NCBI GenBank assembly: GCA_016927185.1
Contig: JAFGND010000036.1
Coordinates: forward strand, 1 to 52,174
Direction of reading: 5' to 3'
DNA: 52,174 bases
Source of the DNA: Candidatus Coatesiibacteriota bacterium
GTDB taxonomy: Bacteria > JAFGND01
Under the pieces are notes generated by a model. The model searched no databases and was not told where the DNA came from. It saw only the letters and a list, made by a program, of their open reading frames with translations. Positions 23,334 through 31,015 of this stretch are shown piece after piece. A program made the position numbers and the translations under genes. The number at the start of each line of letters is the position of its first letter. Position 1 is the stretch's first letter.

Positions 23334-24232
23334 ATATAATTAGGGGAACGCTTTTGTTTAAGTAATAAAGGTGTCAAGAGAGAAATGGAAGAGAGTGTCC
23401 TTCCAAACATGTACATTGCAGGAAACATGGGGTGGTCACTGTTCAATTTTATCTTGAAAGATTCAAGGTTATCAAGAGAGTTTATTCCTATTCTTTCAAG
23501 TGCAAATCTGTCTGCCTTGACTGGATGCCTGTCATGAACATAATAAGCTACAGCTCCTTTATAACCTGATTCAATTGCAATATCCTTAATCCGCTGGTTA
23601 TATAATCCAAAAGGATATGAGAAAAACTCGGTATTTATACCATAAGATGAAAGCATATCATATGATATTTGAATTTCATCCTTTATTTCAGAATCATTCA
23701 ATAATCTTAAGTCAGGATGAGAGCAAGTATGTGAACCGATTTCAAATCCCCTTTCGCTTATGTCCTTTATTTGATTAATATCCATATGCCTGAATTTATG
23801 CCCACCTATCTGGAAATCCCAGTTATTGTACTTGCCTATGTAATCAGTTATAATAAAAGCAGTTGCAGTAAAACCAAATTCTTCCATTATGGGAACTGCT
23901 GTTTCTGCAAAATCAGCATAACCATCGTCAAAACAAAGAACTACATGTTTGCGGGTAAGTGATTTGTTTTCAAGTAATACGAAATAATCTTTCAATGTTA
24001 TTGTTTTGTAATCATTCTGTTTCAGATAATTCAAGAATTCCCTGAATTTAGACGGACTGATACTGTTAATTCCCCATTCCTTCTGATCATCAATCTTGTG
24101 GAAATTGAGGATTGGAGTCCAGTTTTCGAATAGCTTTTTGTATTTTGTATTCCATCTGTATATAGCCCTTAAGCTAAATCCACTCATCATAGCTGCTGCT
24201 GCAAATAAAGGGATTTTTCTATATCTTGCCAC
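23330..24232 (-). CDS. Polysaccharide deacetylase (NodB homology domain) protein
   Basis: About 300 residues if started at GTG 24232, 11 bases after GGAGG, which gives a basic N terminus and a hydrophobic anchor (ARYRKIPLFAAAAMMSGFSL); ATGs at 24190 and 24187 are alternatives, and an ATG at 24319 overlaps dut too much. The NodB domain is clear: NFHKI, VLCFDDGYADF (metal-binding Asp-Asp), EFGFTATAFI, IGSHTCSHPDLRLL (H-x3-H), and FSYPFGLYN. It should be a metal-dependent carbohydrate esterase acting on cell-surface or peptidoglycan sugars. Confidence 0.85.
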   Translation of the reverse strand: MARYRKIPLFAAAAMMSGFSLRAIYRWNTKYKKLFENWTPILNFHKIDDQKEWGINSISPSKFREFLNYLKQNDYKTITLKDYFVLLENKSLTRKHVVLCFDDGYADFAETAVPIMEEFGFTATAFIITDYIGKYNNWDFQIGGHKFRHMDINQIKDISERGFEIGSHTCSHPDLRLLNDSEIKDEIQISYDMLSSYGINTEFFSYPFGLYNQRIKDIAIESGYKGAVAYYVHDRHPVKADRFALERIGINSLDNLESFKIKLNSDHPMFPAMYMFGRTLSSISLLTPLLLKQKRSPNYI

Positions 24233-24647
24233 TGGACCCAAATCCTCCACTCCCTCTCTGAGTTTCAGGAAGTTCTTCTGTTTCAATGATTTCCACGCGT
24301 CTGTATCCAGCAATGACAAGCTGAGCTATTCTCTCATTTGGCTGAATTTCATAAGGTTCCTCTGAAAGATTCAGAAGAAGTATCTTTATTTCACCCCTGA
24401 AATCACTATCTATTGTTCCAGGAGAATTGGGAATGATTATCCCTCTTGAAGCAAGGCTTGATCTTGCTCTTATCTGACCTTCATATCCTTCATCAATTGC
24501 GACCGACAGACCAGTAGGGATTGAATTGACTATTCCCTTTCTAAGAACAACCGGTTCACTAATGCATGCATGCAGATCAATCCCAGCAGCACCATCTGAG
24601 TGATATCTTGGTATCAAGGCTTCTGTTGATAGTTTCTTTACTAAAAT
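24219..24647 (-). CDS. dut: Deoxyuridine 5'-triphosphate nucleotidohydrolase
   Basis: 142 residues from ATT 24647. The five trimeric dUTPase motifs are present: SDGAAGIDLHA, RARSSLASRG, GTIDSDFRGEI, ERIAQLVI and GSGGFGSSG. Conserved N-terminal residues (ILVKKLSTEALIPRY) precede the only canonical start (TTG 24617), and the upstream in-frame region runs into tRNA-Pro with no ATG, GTG or TTG. An ATT four bases after GAGG is the only candidate that keeps them. It hydrolyses dUTP to dUMP to keep uracil out of DNA. The C-terminal end overlaps the deacetylase start. Confidence 0.9.
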   Translation of the reverse strand: MLVKKLSTEALIPRYHSDGAAGIDLHACISEPVVLRKGIVNSIPTGLSVAIDEGYEGQIRARSSLASRGIIIPNSPGTIDSDFRGEIKILLLNLSEEPYEIQPNERIAQLVIAGYRRVEIIETEELPETQRGSGGFGSSGKI

Positions 24648-24663
24648 ATTACCTCTTTTTCCA

Positions 24664-24738
24664 TCGGGATGAGAGGATTCGAACCTCCGTCCTCCTACTC
24701 CCGAAGCAGGCGCGCTAACCGGACTGCGCTACATCCCG
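24664..24738 (-). tRNA. tRNA-Pro (anticodon CGG)
   Basis: 75 bases. Acceptor CGGGATG pairs with CATCCCG, discriminator A, anticodon stem CCTGC/GTAGG with loop TTCGGGA giving CGG, T loop GGTTCGAATCC. CCA is not encoded. It lies 7 bases after the stop of the upstream membrane-protein gene and 16 bases before the proposed dut start, so it is probably processed out of a longer mRNA. Confidence 0.95.
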
Positions 24739-24745
24739 AACTTGT

Positions 24746-25330
24746 TTATAAGAATATTGACCCTAATGAAAAAAGCCCTGTAACTGTCAAGGTTACAATT
24801 ATGGCTGCCATGAAAACACCAGTTATTACTGCTGCTAATGCTTTCTTGAAAGAAACTCCGAAAACAAAAGCGGCAACACAACCTGTCCAAGCACCGGTTC
24901 CAGGGAGTGGAATTCCTACAAATAGAGCTAATCCCCAGAAAGCGTATTTCTCTATCATCTTTCCTTTTCTTCTTGTTCTTGCAAAAAGCCATTTAAAGAA
25001 CTTGTTACCCCATGGGTGTTTGCCAAGAAACGAAGATACTGGCTCTAACCACAATAGCAGCGGAATTATAGGTATGAGATTGCCAATTAGAGCCCATATT
25101 AAGACATTCCACCATTCCATTCTCAGGCCAATTCCTACTGGTATTGCTCCCCTTAGTTCGAATATGGGTGTTGATCCAATCAATGCCACTATAAGCCATG
25201 CAGGAATATGCCATTCATCTTTCAAATAATCAGCAAAACGTTTGGCAGCATTAGGTTTATTATCTGTCTCTGAAGCAAATGCTGTTCCCAGCAATGACAA
25301 GATTAAAATCAAGATAATGAAATATTTCAA
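24746..25330 (-). CDS. COG2426 (small multidrug export-like) membrane protein
   Basis: 194 residues from TTG 25330, which overlaps the pcm stop (TTGA) and has GGAAGG and GGGAGG just upstream; it gives a clean hydrophobic leader MKYFIILILILSLLGTAFA. An ATG at 25378 would place this leader 16 residues in. The body has WLIVALIGSTPIFELRGAIPVGI, a membrane segment WNVLIWALIGNLIPIIPLLLWL, and ALFVGIPLPGTGAWTGCVAAFVFGV, the hallmarks of COG2426. These proteins are often annotated as small multidrug export proteins; the substrate is unproven. Confidence 0.85.
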   Translation of the reverse strand: MKYFIILILILSLLGTAFASETDNKPNAAKRFADYLKDEWHIPAWLIVALIGSTPIFELRGAIPVGIGLRMEWWNVLIWALIGNLIPIIPLLLWLEPVSSFLGKHPWGNKFFKWLFARTRRKGKMIEKYAFWGLALFVGIPLPGTGAWTGCVAAFVFGVSFKKALAAVITGVFMAAIIVTLTVTGLFSLGSIFL

Positions 25331-25968
25331 TCCTCCCAACCTTCCTTTCCAACAAGAGGTACAAACCTGCAGGGACATGTCTTGTTTTCCCTGAGCTCAT
25401 TATTATCTAATTTATCCAATATCAACAACTCCTGTGAATGCCTGTCACCAACAGGAATTACAATCCTGCCATTAACCTTAAGCTGTTCAAGCAAGCTTTC
25501 CGGGACACATGGAGCTCCAGCAGTAACTATAATTTTGTCATAAGGAGCATATTTGTTCCATCCAAGCGTTCCATCTCCAACAAGAAGAATGAAATTTCTT
25601 ATGTCAGTTTTTCGAAGATTAAGGGAAGCCTGGTAAGAAAGTTCTTTTTCTCTTTCTATGCTGTAAACTTTCTTTGCAAGTAAGCACAGGATGGCAGTCT
25701 GATAACCTGAACCAGTACCTATTTCAAGAACTGAATCTTCATCTTTGACATCCAGAAGTTTTGTCATTATTGCAACCATGTAAGGCTGGGATATTGTCTG
25801 ACCATTCCCGATGGGAAGAGGGAAATCCCCATATGCCTGGGAAAACAGTGCTTCTGGTACGAAAAAATGCCTTTCGATTTTCATGAAAGCATCAATTATT
25901 CGCTTTTCATGTATCCCTCTTGAAATGATCTGTTCCTTGACCATGCAGGAACGCTGGGTATCAAACAT
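25327..25968 (-). CDS. pcm: Protein-L-isoaspartate O-methyltransferase
   Basis: 213 residues. It uses S-adenosylmethionine to start repair of isoaspartyl residues in aged proteins. Family motifs are ISQPYMVAIMT (substrate region), VLEIGTGSGYQTAIL (SAM motif I, about residues 80-94), VYSIERE, and PYDKIIVTAGAP, with VPVGDRHSQEL-like IPVGDRHSQELLIL near the end. The ATG overlaps the glycosyltransferase stop by eight bases. Confidence 0.95.
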   Translation of the reverse strand: MFDTQRSCMVKEQIISRGIHEKRIIDAFMKIERHFFVPEALFSQAYGDFPLPIGNGQTISQPYMVAIMTKLLDVKDEDSVLEIGTGSGYQTAILCLLAKKVYSIEREKELSYQASLNLRKTDIRNFILLVGDGTLGWNKYAPYDKIIVTAGAPCVPESLLEQLKVNGRIVIPVGDRHSQELLILDKLDNNELRENKTCPCRFVPLVGKEGWED

Positions 25969-26641
25969 CTACTCCCCTGAAAATCATGTTCAAGTAAAAT
26001 TTTGAGAATCTCAATATGTCAACAGGTTTTATATGACTAACTGCATGATCATTATATATTGTCCTGACTGGAACAAATCCTATTTTGAATCCTTTCTTGC
26101 AAGCCTTTATGAGAAGCTCTCCTTCAAGTTCATAATGCTCTTTCTTGAGTTGTATTGTTTTAAGAATATCAGTTTTTATTAGCCTGTATCCGCACTGGCT
26201 GTCCTTCAATTTCATTCCAGACAATTTCTCGACAACCTTTGTATTCAACCAATTAGATCCTTTCCTTATGAAAGGCATGTCAGCGGATCTATTCTGCCTG
26301 TCACCTATCACAAGATCAAACTCATTGCCGGCTTTAATGAAAAGAGGGATTTCTGACGGATCATGCTGACCATCAGCATCCATAGTAATTATGGCCTTGA
26401 ATTCATTCTTGAGGTTTTCGAAACCGAACTTAAGAGAAGCACCTTTTCCCTTGTTTTCTTTATGGACAAGTATATTTACATGACTGTTTTCAAGAATTTG
26501 CTGGGTGTCATCGGTACAGCCATCATTTACAACCCAGATATGCTCTCTTTTTATGCTTTTAAGAAGTTCTTCAAGCAAGGGTTTCAAATTCCTTCCCGGA
26601 TTATAGGCAGGCATGAGAATTGCGATATCTGATATATTCAT
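25961..26641 (-). CDS. Family 2 glycosyltransferase (dolichyl-phosphate mannosyltransferase-like)
   Basis: 226 residues from the ATG at 26641; an in-frame start at 26692 would lie inside tRNA-Pro. The GT-A motifs are IAILMPAYNPGRNLKPLLEEL, VVNDGCTDDTQ, KGKGASLKFGFE, ITMDADGQHDPSEI (DxD) and GYRLIKT. The product probably moves a sugar from a nucleotide or lipid-linked donor in envelope glycan synthesis. It starts ten bases after tRNA-Pro(GGG) with no visible ribosome binding site. Confidence 0.88.
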   Translation of the reverse strand: MNISDIAILMPAYNPGRNLKPLLEELLKSIKREHIWVVNDGCTDDTQQILENSHVNILVHKENKGKGASLKFGFENLKNEFKAIITMDADGQHDPSEIPLFIKAGNEFDLVIGDRQNRSADMPFIRKGSNWLNTKVVEKLSGMKLKDSQCGYRLIKTDILKTIQLKKEHYELEGELLIKACKKGFKIGFVPVRTIYNDHAVSHIKPVDILRFSKFYLNMIFRGVDV

Positions 26642-26650
26642 ATAAATAAA

Positions 26651-26724
26651 TCGGGGCGAGAGGATTTGAACCTCCGACCACCTGAACCCCATTCAGGCAC
26701 GCTACCGGGCTGCGCCACACCCCG
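26651..26724 (-). tRNA. tRNA-Pro (anticodon GGG)
   Basis: 74 bases. Acceptor CGGGGTG pairs with CGCCCCG (one G-T pair), discriminator A, anticodon stem CCTGA/TCAGG with loop ATGGGGT giving GGG, T loop GGTTCAAATCC. CCA is not encoded. It lies two bases after the merR-like stop and ten bases before the glycosyltransferase start, so it sits inside a polycistronic transcript. Confidence 0.95.
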
Positions 26725-26726
26725 AA

Positions 26727-27113
26727 TCATCGATCACCGGAAAGAAATTCAATCAATTCCTCAACTTCTTTTTTCAGTTCTTCTATAATATCATAGATCG
26801 ATTCCATTTCCAGTTCCTGTATAAAATTCACATTGGTTTTTTCCTCTAACTCATCTTCCTTTTTTCTTGGAATAACTTCCTTGTCTGTCCTGAGTTTTAA
26901 TTTTGCACCTTCTATTCTGTAATTTTCCTCATATAGAAGTTTTTTAATGGAAAGAATTGTTTCAATATCCTTTTTCTTGTAACGTCTTTTGCCAGATGAG
27001 AATTTTTTGGGTTTAAGCTCTGGAAATTCTCTCTCCCAATACCTGAGAATATAGGGCTTTATCCCTGTTATTGAACTTACTTCGCTTATCGAATAGTATA
27101 ACTTGTTGTCCAT
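26727..27113 (-). CDS. MerR-family transcriptional regulator
   Basis: 128 residues. The winged helix-turn-helix at residues 6-75 reads YYSISEVSSITGIKPYILRYWEREFPELKPKKFSSGKRRYKKKDIETILSIKKLLYEENYRIEGA, with the typical RYWE and GxRRY. The rest is a coiled coil (ELEMESIYDIIEELKKEVEELIEFL). It lacks metal-binding cysteines. This short MerR type is found next to chaperone genes, and here the DnaJ-TPR gene is upstream in the same operon, so a role in stress gene control is plausible but unproven. Confidence 0.88.
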   Translation of the reverse strand: MDNKLYYSISEVSSITGIKPYILRYWEREFPELKPKKFSSGKRRYKKKDIETILSIKKLLYEENYRIEGAKLKLRTDKEVIPRKKEDELEEKTNVNFIQELEMESIYDIIEELKKEVEELIEFLSGDR

Positions 27114-27155
27114 TCATCCAAAATGCAGTTCAGGATCAATATAACTCGTTTTATG

Positions 27156-27860
27156 TCAAGACTTTTTTCCAAATAGTTTAGAGAAGAGACCTGAAACTCC
27201 GCCTTTTGAACCATTGGAACTTGAACTTAATTCTTTAATCTTTTTTTTCAAATATTCATTGTCATAATCAAGATCCAGGGCTTCCTTGAAAGATTGAATA
27301 GCTTTTGCCTTGAGATTTGCTTTTACATAAACTTCACCAAGGTGGGTATGGAAGGTTGGATTAAACTTGTCTATCTGAATTGCCCTCTGGCAATAGTCTC
27401 TAGCTTCAACCAGTCTTCTCTTGTTTCCACTTAATGCCAGTGCATAACCATAGAAAGAAAGATAATTAGGTTCCCTTTCATTATAATTGACACATATCTT
27501 GAAGCATTCTATCGCATTCCAGTAATTTCCCCTGTTAAGGTCATTCAATCCTCTTTTGAATAATATCTTGGCTTGCTCTTTGCGTCTTTCCTTTTCTCCT
27601 ATTTCCTCCTCGCTCTTGATATTGCCAAGCCCTAGTCTCAGATCGTATTCTTTCCTTTTTTCAGGATCTTTCAAGATATTATAAGCCCTGTTTACCTCAA
27701 GGAATCTTGTATGTAGCTTATCTTTTTCTTCCTGATCCACATTGCTGTCTGGATGGGATTCCTTGGCAAGCTTGAAAAATGCCTTCTTTATTTCATCTAA
27801 ATCGGCGTTCCAGGATACTCCAAGTACCTTGTATAAATCCTTTTCCTTTTCATCAAGCAT
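27156..27860 (-). CDS. DnaJ-domain protein with C-terminal TPR repeats
   Basis: 234 residues. A J domain occupies residues 1-80 (DLYKVLGVSWNADLDEIKKAFFKLAKESHPDSN with the HPD motif, then FLEVNRAYNILKDPEKRKEYDLRLG). There is no Gly/Phe region and no zinc finger. Residues 100-215 hold TPR-like repeats (LFKRGLNDLNRGNYWNAIECFKICVNYNE, AIQIDKFNPTFHTHLGEVYVKANLKAKAIQSFKEAL). It is a co-chaperone candidate for DnaK. It overlaps the upstream TPR gene by eight bases, and a paralogue lies at 33175-33909. Confidence 0.88.
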   Translation of the reverse strand: MLDEKEKDLYKVLGVSWNADLDEIKKAFFKLAKESHPDSNVDQEEKDKLHTRFLEVNRAYNILKDPEKRKEYDLRLGLGNIKSEEEIGEKERRKEQAKILFKRGLNDLNRGNYWNAIECFKICVNYNEREPNYLSFYGYALALSGNKRRLVEARDYCQRAIQIDKFNPTFHTHLGEVYVKANLKAKAIQSFKEALDLDYDNEYLKKKIKELSSSSNGSKGGVSGLFSKLFGKKS

Positions 27861-28794
27861 TATTGCTTGTATCCTCCCTCTCTATTTCAACAAGAATTGA
27901 TGAAGCTATCTTGTTTTCAGGATCAATCTCCAGTATTTTCCGGAATTCTATTGCTGCATCTTCATACATTTCCTGTTCAAGGAGAATAAAACCCATGTTG
28001 AAGTGAGCAGTAATATAGCTTTCATTAATATCAATTGCTTCCTTTATTGCACTCATTGCATTTCCTACCTGACCAAGATTCAGGTTTATTATTCCCATAA
28101 GATTATGAACATCTGCATATTTAGGCTTCTCTTTTATTGCCTTCTCCAGCTCCTTTTTTGCCTCCTCAAGCCTGCCTTGATGATATAGTTTCTGGGCTCT
28201 GTGATAATATATTTGAGCCAGATCTTCATCTTTCTTGAAGATTGTATTCAGCTTATCCCTTGCATTATCTATATCTCCAGATTCCATCAATTTCAAGGCA
28301 TCATTATAAGTAATCCTGTCCTCAGCATTAAGGGATGGTTTCAGGAATTCCAGCTCATTTTTCGCGTTATCAATGCTTCCATTTTCCATCAAGGTTATAC
28401 CATAATTATATCTTGCATTGAAGAAATTGCTGTTTATATCCAGAGCTTTCTTGAAACACTTCAATGCATTCCCCTTATCTCCTTTCATCATGAAGAGCTG
28501 ACCCAGATTATTGTGTATATCTGCAAAATCGGGATTGATTTCAAGTACTTTCCTGTAATTCTGTATTGCTTCATTGTAGGCTTTTTCCTCAGTATTCTGT
28601 TTTGCAAGAGCTATATAAGATTCTGACAGGTAAAATTGAGCTGTCTTGTATGCCTGTTCATGCTCTCTGAAACTTTCTGCCGCTTTTTCAAGATACTCAA
28701 TAGCCTTGTCGAAAGCTCCTCTATTGTAGCAGTCCAGCCCTTTCTGAATATAGTCGTTTTCCATCAATCTGATTAGATTCCTGAGGAAATGCAC
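27853..28794 (-). CDS. TPR-repeat protein
   Basis: 313 residues if started at GTG 28794, six bases after AAGGAGG; the ATG at 28764 gives 303. It is built almost wholly of tetratricopeptide repeats (DCYNRGAFDKAIEYLEKAAE, YNEAIQNYRKVLEINPDFADIHNNLGQLFMMKGDKGNALKCFKKALDINSNF, AKKELEKAIKEKPKYADVHNLMGIINL). No signal peptide or membrane segment is visible. Such proteins act as protein-protein scaffolds. It overlaps the DnaJ-TPR gene, which suggests they work together. Confidence 0.85.
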   Translation of the reverse strand: MHFLRNLIRLMENDYIQKGLDCYNRGAFDKAIEYLEKAAESFREHEQAYKTAQFYLSESYIALAKQNTEEKAYNEAIQNYRKVLEINPDFADIHNNLGQLFMMKGDKGNALKCFKKALDINSNFFNARYNYGITLMENGSIDNAKNELEFLKPSLNAEDRITYNDALKLMESGDIDNARDKLNTIFKKDEDLAQIYYHRAQKLYHQGRLEEAKKELEKAIKEKPKYADVHNLMGIINLNLGQVGNAMSAIKEAIDINESYITAHFNMGFILLEQEMYEDAAIEFRKILEIDPENKIASSILVEIEREDTSNNA

Positions 28795-28821
28795 CCTCAA
28801 CCTCCTTAAATGATTACTATT

Positions 28822-28968
28822 TTAACGTATGGTTATAATGCCACGAGAAATAAGATAATACAAGATTCCTACAGCAGCGAGCATCAGTATAAGCCATTTT
28901 GTACTGCGGAATCCCGACCTTCCTCTTATTTCCTTTTTCCGTTCATTCCACCTTGTTTGTAAATCCAT
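28822..28968 (-). CDS. Small single-pass membrane protein (48 residues)
   Basis: An open frame of 48 codons that starts with ATG six bases after the stop of the gene at 28975 and ends 27 bases before the TPR gene. The basic N-terminal half (MDLQTRWNERKKEIRGRSGFRSTKW) is followed by one hydrophobic segment (LILMLAAVGILYYLIS, about residues 26-42) and a short tail RGIITIR. Position and composition argue for a real gene in the operon. No family is recognised. Confidence 0.6.
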   Translation of the reverse strand: MDLQTRWNERKKEIRGRSGFRSTKWLILMLAAVGILYYLISRGIITIR

Positions 28969-28974
28969 GTTTTT

Positions 28975-29400
28975 CTAGAAAACCTTTGTCACTTTCTTGC
29001 CAGCCAGTTCCTTTGGATCATATACATGTTCGAAATCTAAATCATATTCATATACTATAAAATTCAATGGTCTTGTATATTTCAATGTTCCCTTTATAAG
29101 ACCTTTTTCATTTTTTGATAACACAAGTTCTCCATCTTTCAGGTTTATTTCTTCAAACTTGGCTTGCTTCAATATGTTAGCTTTAACAGTTTCCTCTGTT
29201 GGTCTGTTTCTTGCGCTGCCATCCCATGTATTGAATTTCCCGATTTCACGGTCCATTGTTTCAGACAAACTGTAATGCGCGTAATATGGGCCTCCAACTG
29301 TCATGACCAGAAAAACAATAATTGCTACGATAATAACGAAAATCAATAGCTTGACTTTTGCATCTCCCTTGTTCCAGTATAAAGAATTTCTGTAGTACAT
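28975..29400 (-). CDS. Single-pass membrane protein of unknown function
   Basis: 141 residues. A cytoplasmic N terminus (MYYRNSLYWNKGDAKVK) is followed by one hydrophobic segment (LLIFVIIVAIIVFLVMTVGGPYY, about 18-40) and an extracytoplasmic beta-rich part (KFEEINLKDGELVLSKNEKGLIKGTLKYTRPLNFIVYEYDLDFEHVYDP). The ATG follows AAGGAGG. The shape is that of DUF4845-like proteins, but I cannot assign a family with confidence. It sits between a T9SS-secreted protein and the 48-residue membrane protein. Confidence 0.65.
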   Translation of the reverse strand: MYYRNSLYWNKGDAKVKLLIFVIIVAIIVFLVMTVGGPYYAHYSLSETMDREIGKFNTWDGSARNRPTEETVKANILKQAKFEEINLKDGELVLSKNEKGLIKGTLKYTRPLNFIVYEYDLDFEHVYDPKELAGKKVTKVF

Positions 29401-29414
29401 AAATCCTCCTTAAC

Positions 29415-30503
29415 TCAATTAGACAATAAAAGCAGTTTCGAAAGCTTTTTTATTTTGTCAATATTAATCTTTACAAAGTATATTCCATTCTGAATTTTCC
29501 TGTTTTCAGCTCTCAAGTTCAACAGAACTGGAATTCTGCCATTCATTTTCAAGACAAGATTTCCATTTATATCATATATACAAATTTCCGCTTTCTTGCC
29601 TTTAAGTTTTTCATTCTCTATTATTATTTTTCCGAATGAGGGATTAGGATTTATTTTTATAACATCTTCTTTTTCTATAACACCATTTATTGATTCATTG
29701 AAACCATTTCCACTATCCCCAGCTAACCATCTTACTATATTGACTGCCAATCTGGCATCATCATATTTGCTCCAGCCATCATAAAGCTCATTCCCTGAAT
29801 TGCCAGTTCCATCATCGAAAGGACTGCTGTCACCAATTGCAGCTATTCTGCCTGAACCATAAGTGCTTGTCAGGACAGCTTCCTTGTTATGAGATGAATC
29901 TATCCAGATATGTGCTTTTGCAGATGAATACGGTGTTAAAGTGCATGCAGACCATTCACCAATTGAATTCACTCCCTCAGTAATAGGTGTTCTTGGATCT
30001 ATTATATAAGAAATAGGTTCCATAGTGAAATTGGTGGATTTGGAAGAGGAGTTTGAGCCGTTATCAAATTCAATATTGAAATACTCTGGTGTCCAATAAT
30101 TGAATATTTCGGGAGAGTCATATCCATCATTATTTCTGTCACTGCCTTTGTGATTGCCTATCAGGAATACTCCTCCTCCCTTATTAACGAATTTGGTTAC
30201 TGCAGATATCTCATTTTCAGTGAATCTTATCTGAGGTTCGGGAATTACGAATACACTTATCCCATTCAAGGAAGATTCAGTTATCGTTGTTCCTTTCAAT
30301 GTCCTGGTTTCATAACCAATATTTCTCAAGGCTTCTCCGAAATCACTGTAAGCTCCTCTATAATCAGGGCTTTCACCTATAGTCCAGTCTGCGTTTCCTG
30401 CTAATTCATCCTTTGTCAGGTCGAATAAAACAACTTTTGAAAGGAGCAGATCTGGCAAGGAAAGCAAAGCAAAAAAAACAAGCAATAAATAAAAACTTTT
30501 CAT
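29415..30503 (-). CDS. Secreted protein with type IX secretion C-terminal sorting domain
   Basis: 362 residues. A signal peptide (MKSFYLLLVFFALLSLPDLLLS) leads to a flavodoxin-like or glutamine-amidotransferase-like domain of about residues 25-270 (VVLFDLTKDE, FVIPEPQIRFTENEISAVTKFVNKGGGVFLIGNHKGSD, GSGRIAAIGDSSPFDDG, WLAGD), resembling DUF4350. The last about 80 residues (INPNPSFGKIIIE, AEICIYDINGNLVLK, NGIYFVKI) match the T9SS type A sorting domain. It is expected to cross the outer membrane and be anchored or released at the cell surface. The start overlaps the rsmD stop (ATGA). Confidence 0.85.
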   Translation of the reverse strand: MKSFYLLLVFFALLSLPDLLLSKVVLFDLTKDELAGNADWTIGESPDYRGAYSDFGEALRNIGYETRTLKGTTITESSLNGISVFVIPEPQIRFTENEISAVTKFVNKGGGVFLIGNHKGSDRNNDGYDSPEIFNYWTPEYFNIEFDNGSNSSSKSTNFTMEPISYIIDPRTPITEGVNSIGEWSACTLTPYSSAKAHIWIDSSHNKEAVLTSTYGSGRIAAIGDSSPFDDGTGNSGNELYDGWSKYDDARLAVNIVRWLAGDSGNGFNESINGVIEKEDVIKINPNPSFGKIIIENEKLKGKKAEICIYDINGNLVLKMNGRIPVLLNLRAENRKIQNGIYFVKINIDKIKKLSKLLLLSN

Positions 30504-31015
30504 TTAAACTCCTTTGGTCTGAAAAACAGAAGATTCTGCTCACCATATCTTCTTTTTTCAATTATTTCCCAATTGGAATGATTGGGTATTCTTGTTTTAT
30601 GAAATTGTTGCAATATGAAAAGAGTATAAGATGCTTTCCAGAAAGAATTATCAATAGCTGCAAGTATTTCATCACCGCTCTCTTTTTCGAATGGTGGATC
30701 CGCGAAAATTATGTCTGCTGGCGAGAATTTCGAATACTCCTTTCTGCTTAAGAACTTGAAAGCATCCATACACAGTATTATGCATTGACTATTCTCCGAA
30801 AGTGCCTTCTTGATTTCAGATATAAGCTTGAAATTGCTTTCAACAAAGAAAACTGTTTTTGCATTATTGGAAAGAGCCAGCTTTCCAACTCTTCCACTTC
30901 CTGCAAACAAGTCCAGAACACATTTATCATTAAAATCAAGCAGATTATTCAGAACCTGTATCAGAAATGATGAAGTCGGTCTGAAACCTTTATCATTTTT
31001 ATTCTTTTGAGGCAA
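30500..31015 (-). CDS. rsmD: RsmD-like 16S rRNA (guanine-N2) methyltransferase, short N terminus
   Basis: 171 residues from TTG 31015, eight bases after GGAGGG; an ATG at 31054 would add 13 residues. Motifs are GFRPTSSFLIQVLNNLL, VLDLFAGSGRVGKLAL (SAM motif I), and IIFADPPFEKES (DPPF catalytic). The family normally begins with a conserved RIxxGxxxGRxL segment before the GxRPT motif, which is absent here. It methylates G966 of 16S rRNA in E. coli; the same role is expected. It overlaps the end of ruvX by 17 bases. Confidence 0.85.
   Translation of the reverse strand: MPQKNKNDKGFRPTSSFLIQVLNNLLDFNDKCVLDLFAGSGRVGKLALSNNAKTVFFVESNFKLISEIKKALSENSQCIILCMDAFKFLSRKEYSKFSPADIIFADPPFEKESGDEILAAIDNSFWKASYTLFILQQFHKTRIPNHSNWEIIEKRRYGEQNLLFFRPKEFK

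Noticed and set aside
24669-25229. A plus-strand gene of 186 codons
   Set aside because: It runs antisense through tRNA-Pro and the COG2426 gene and has no family-like features.
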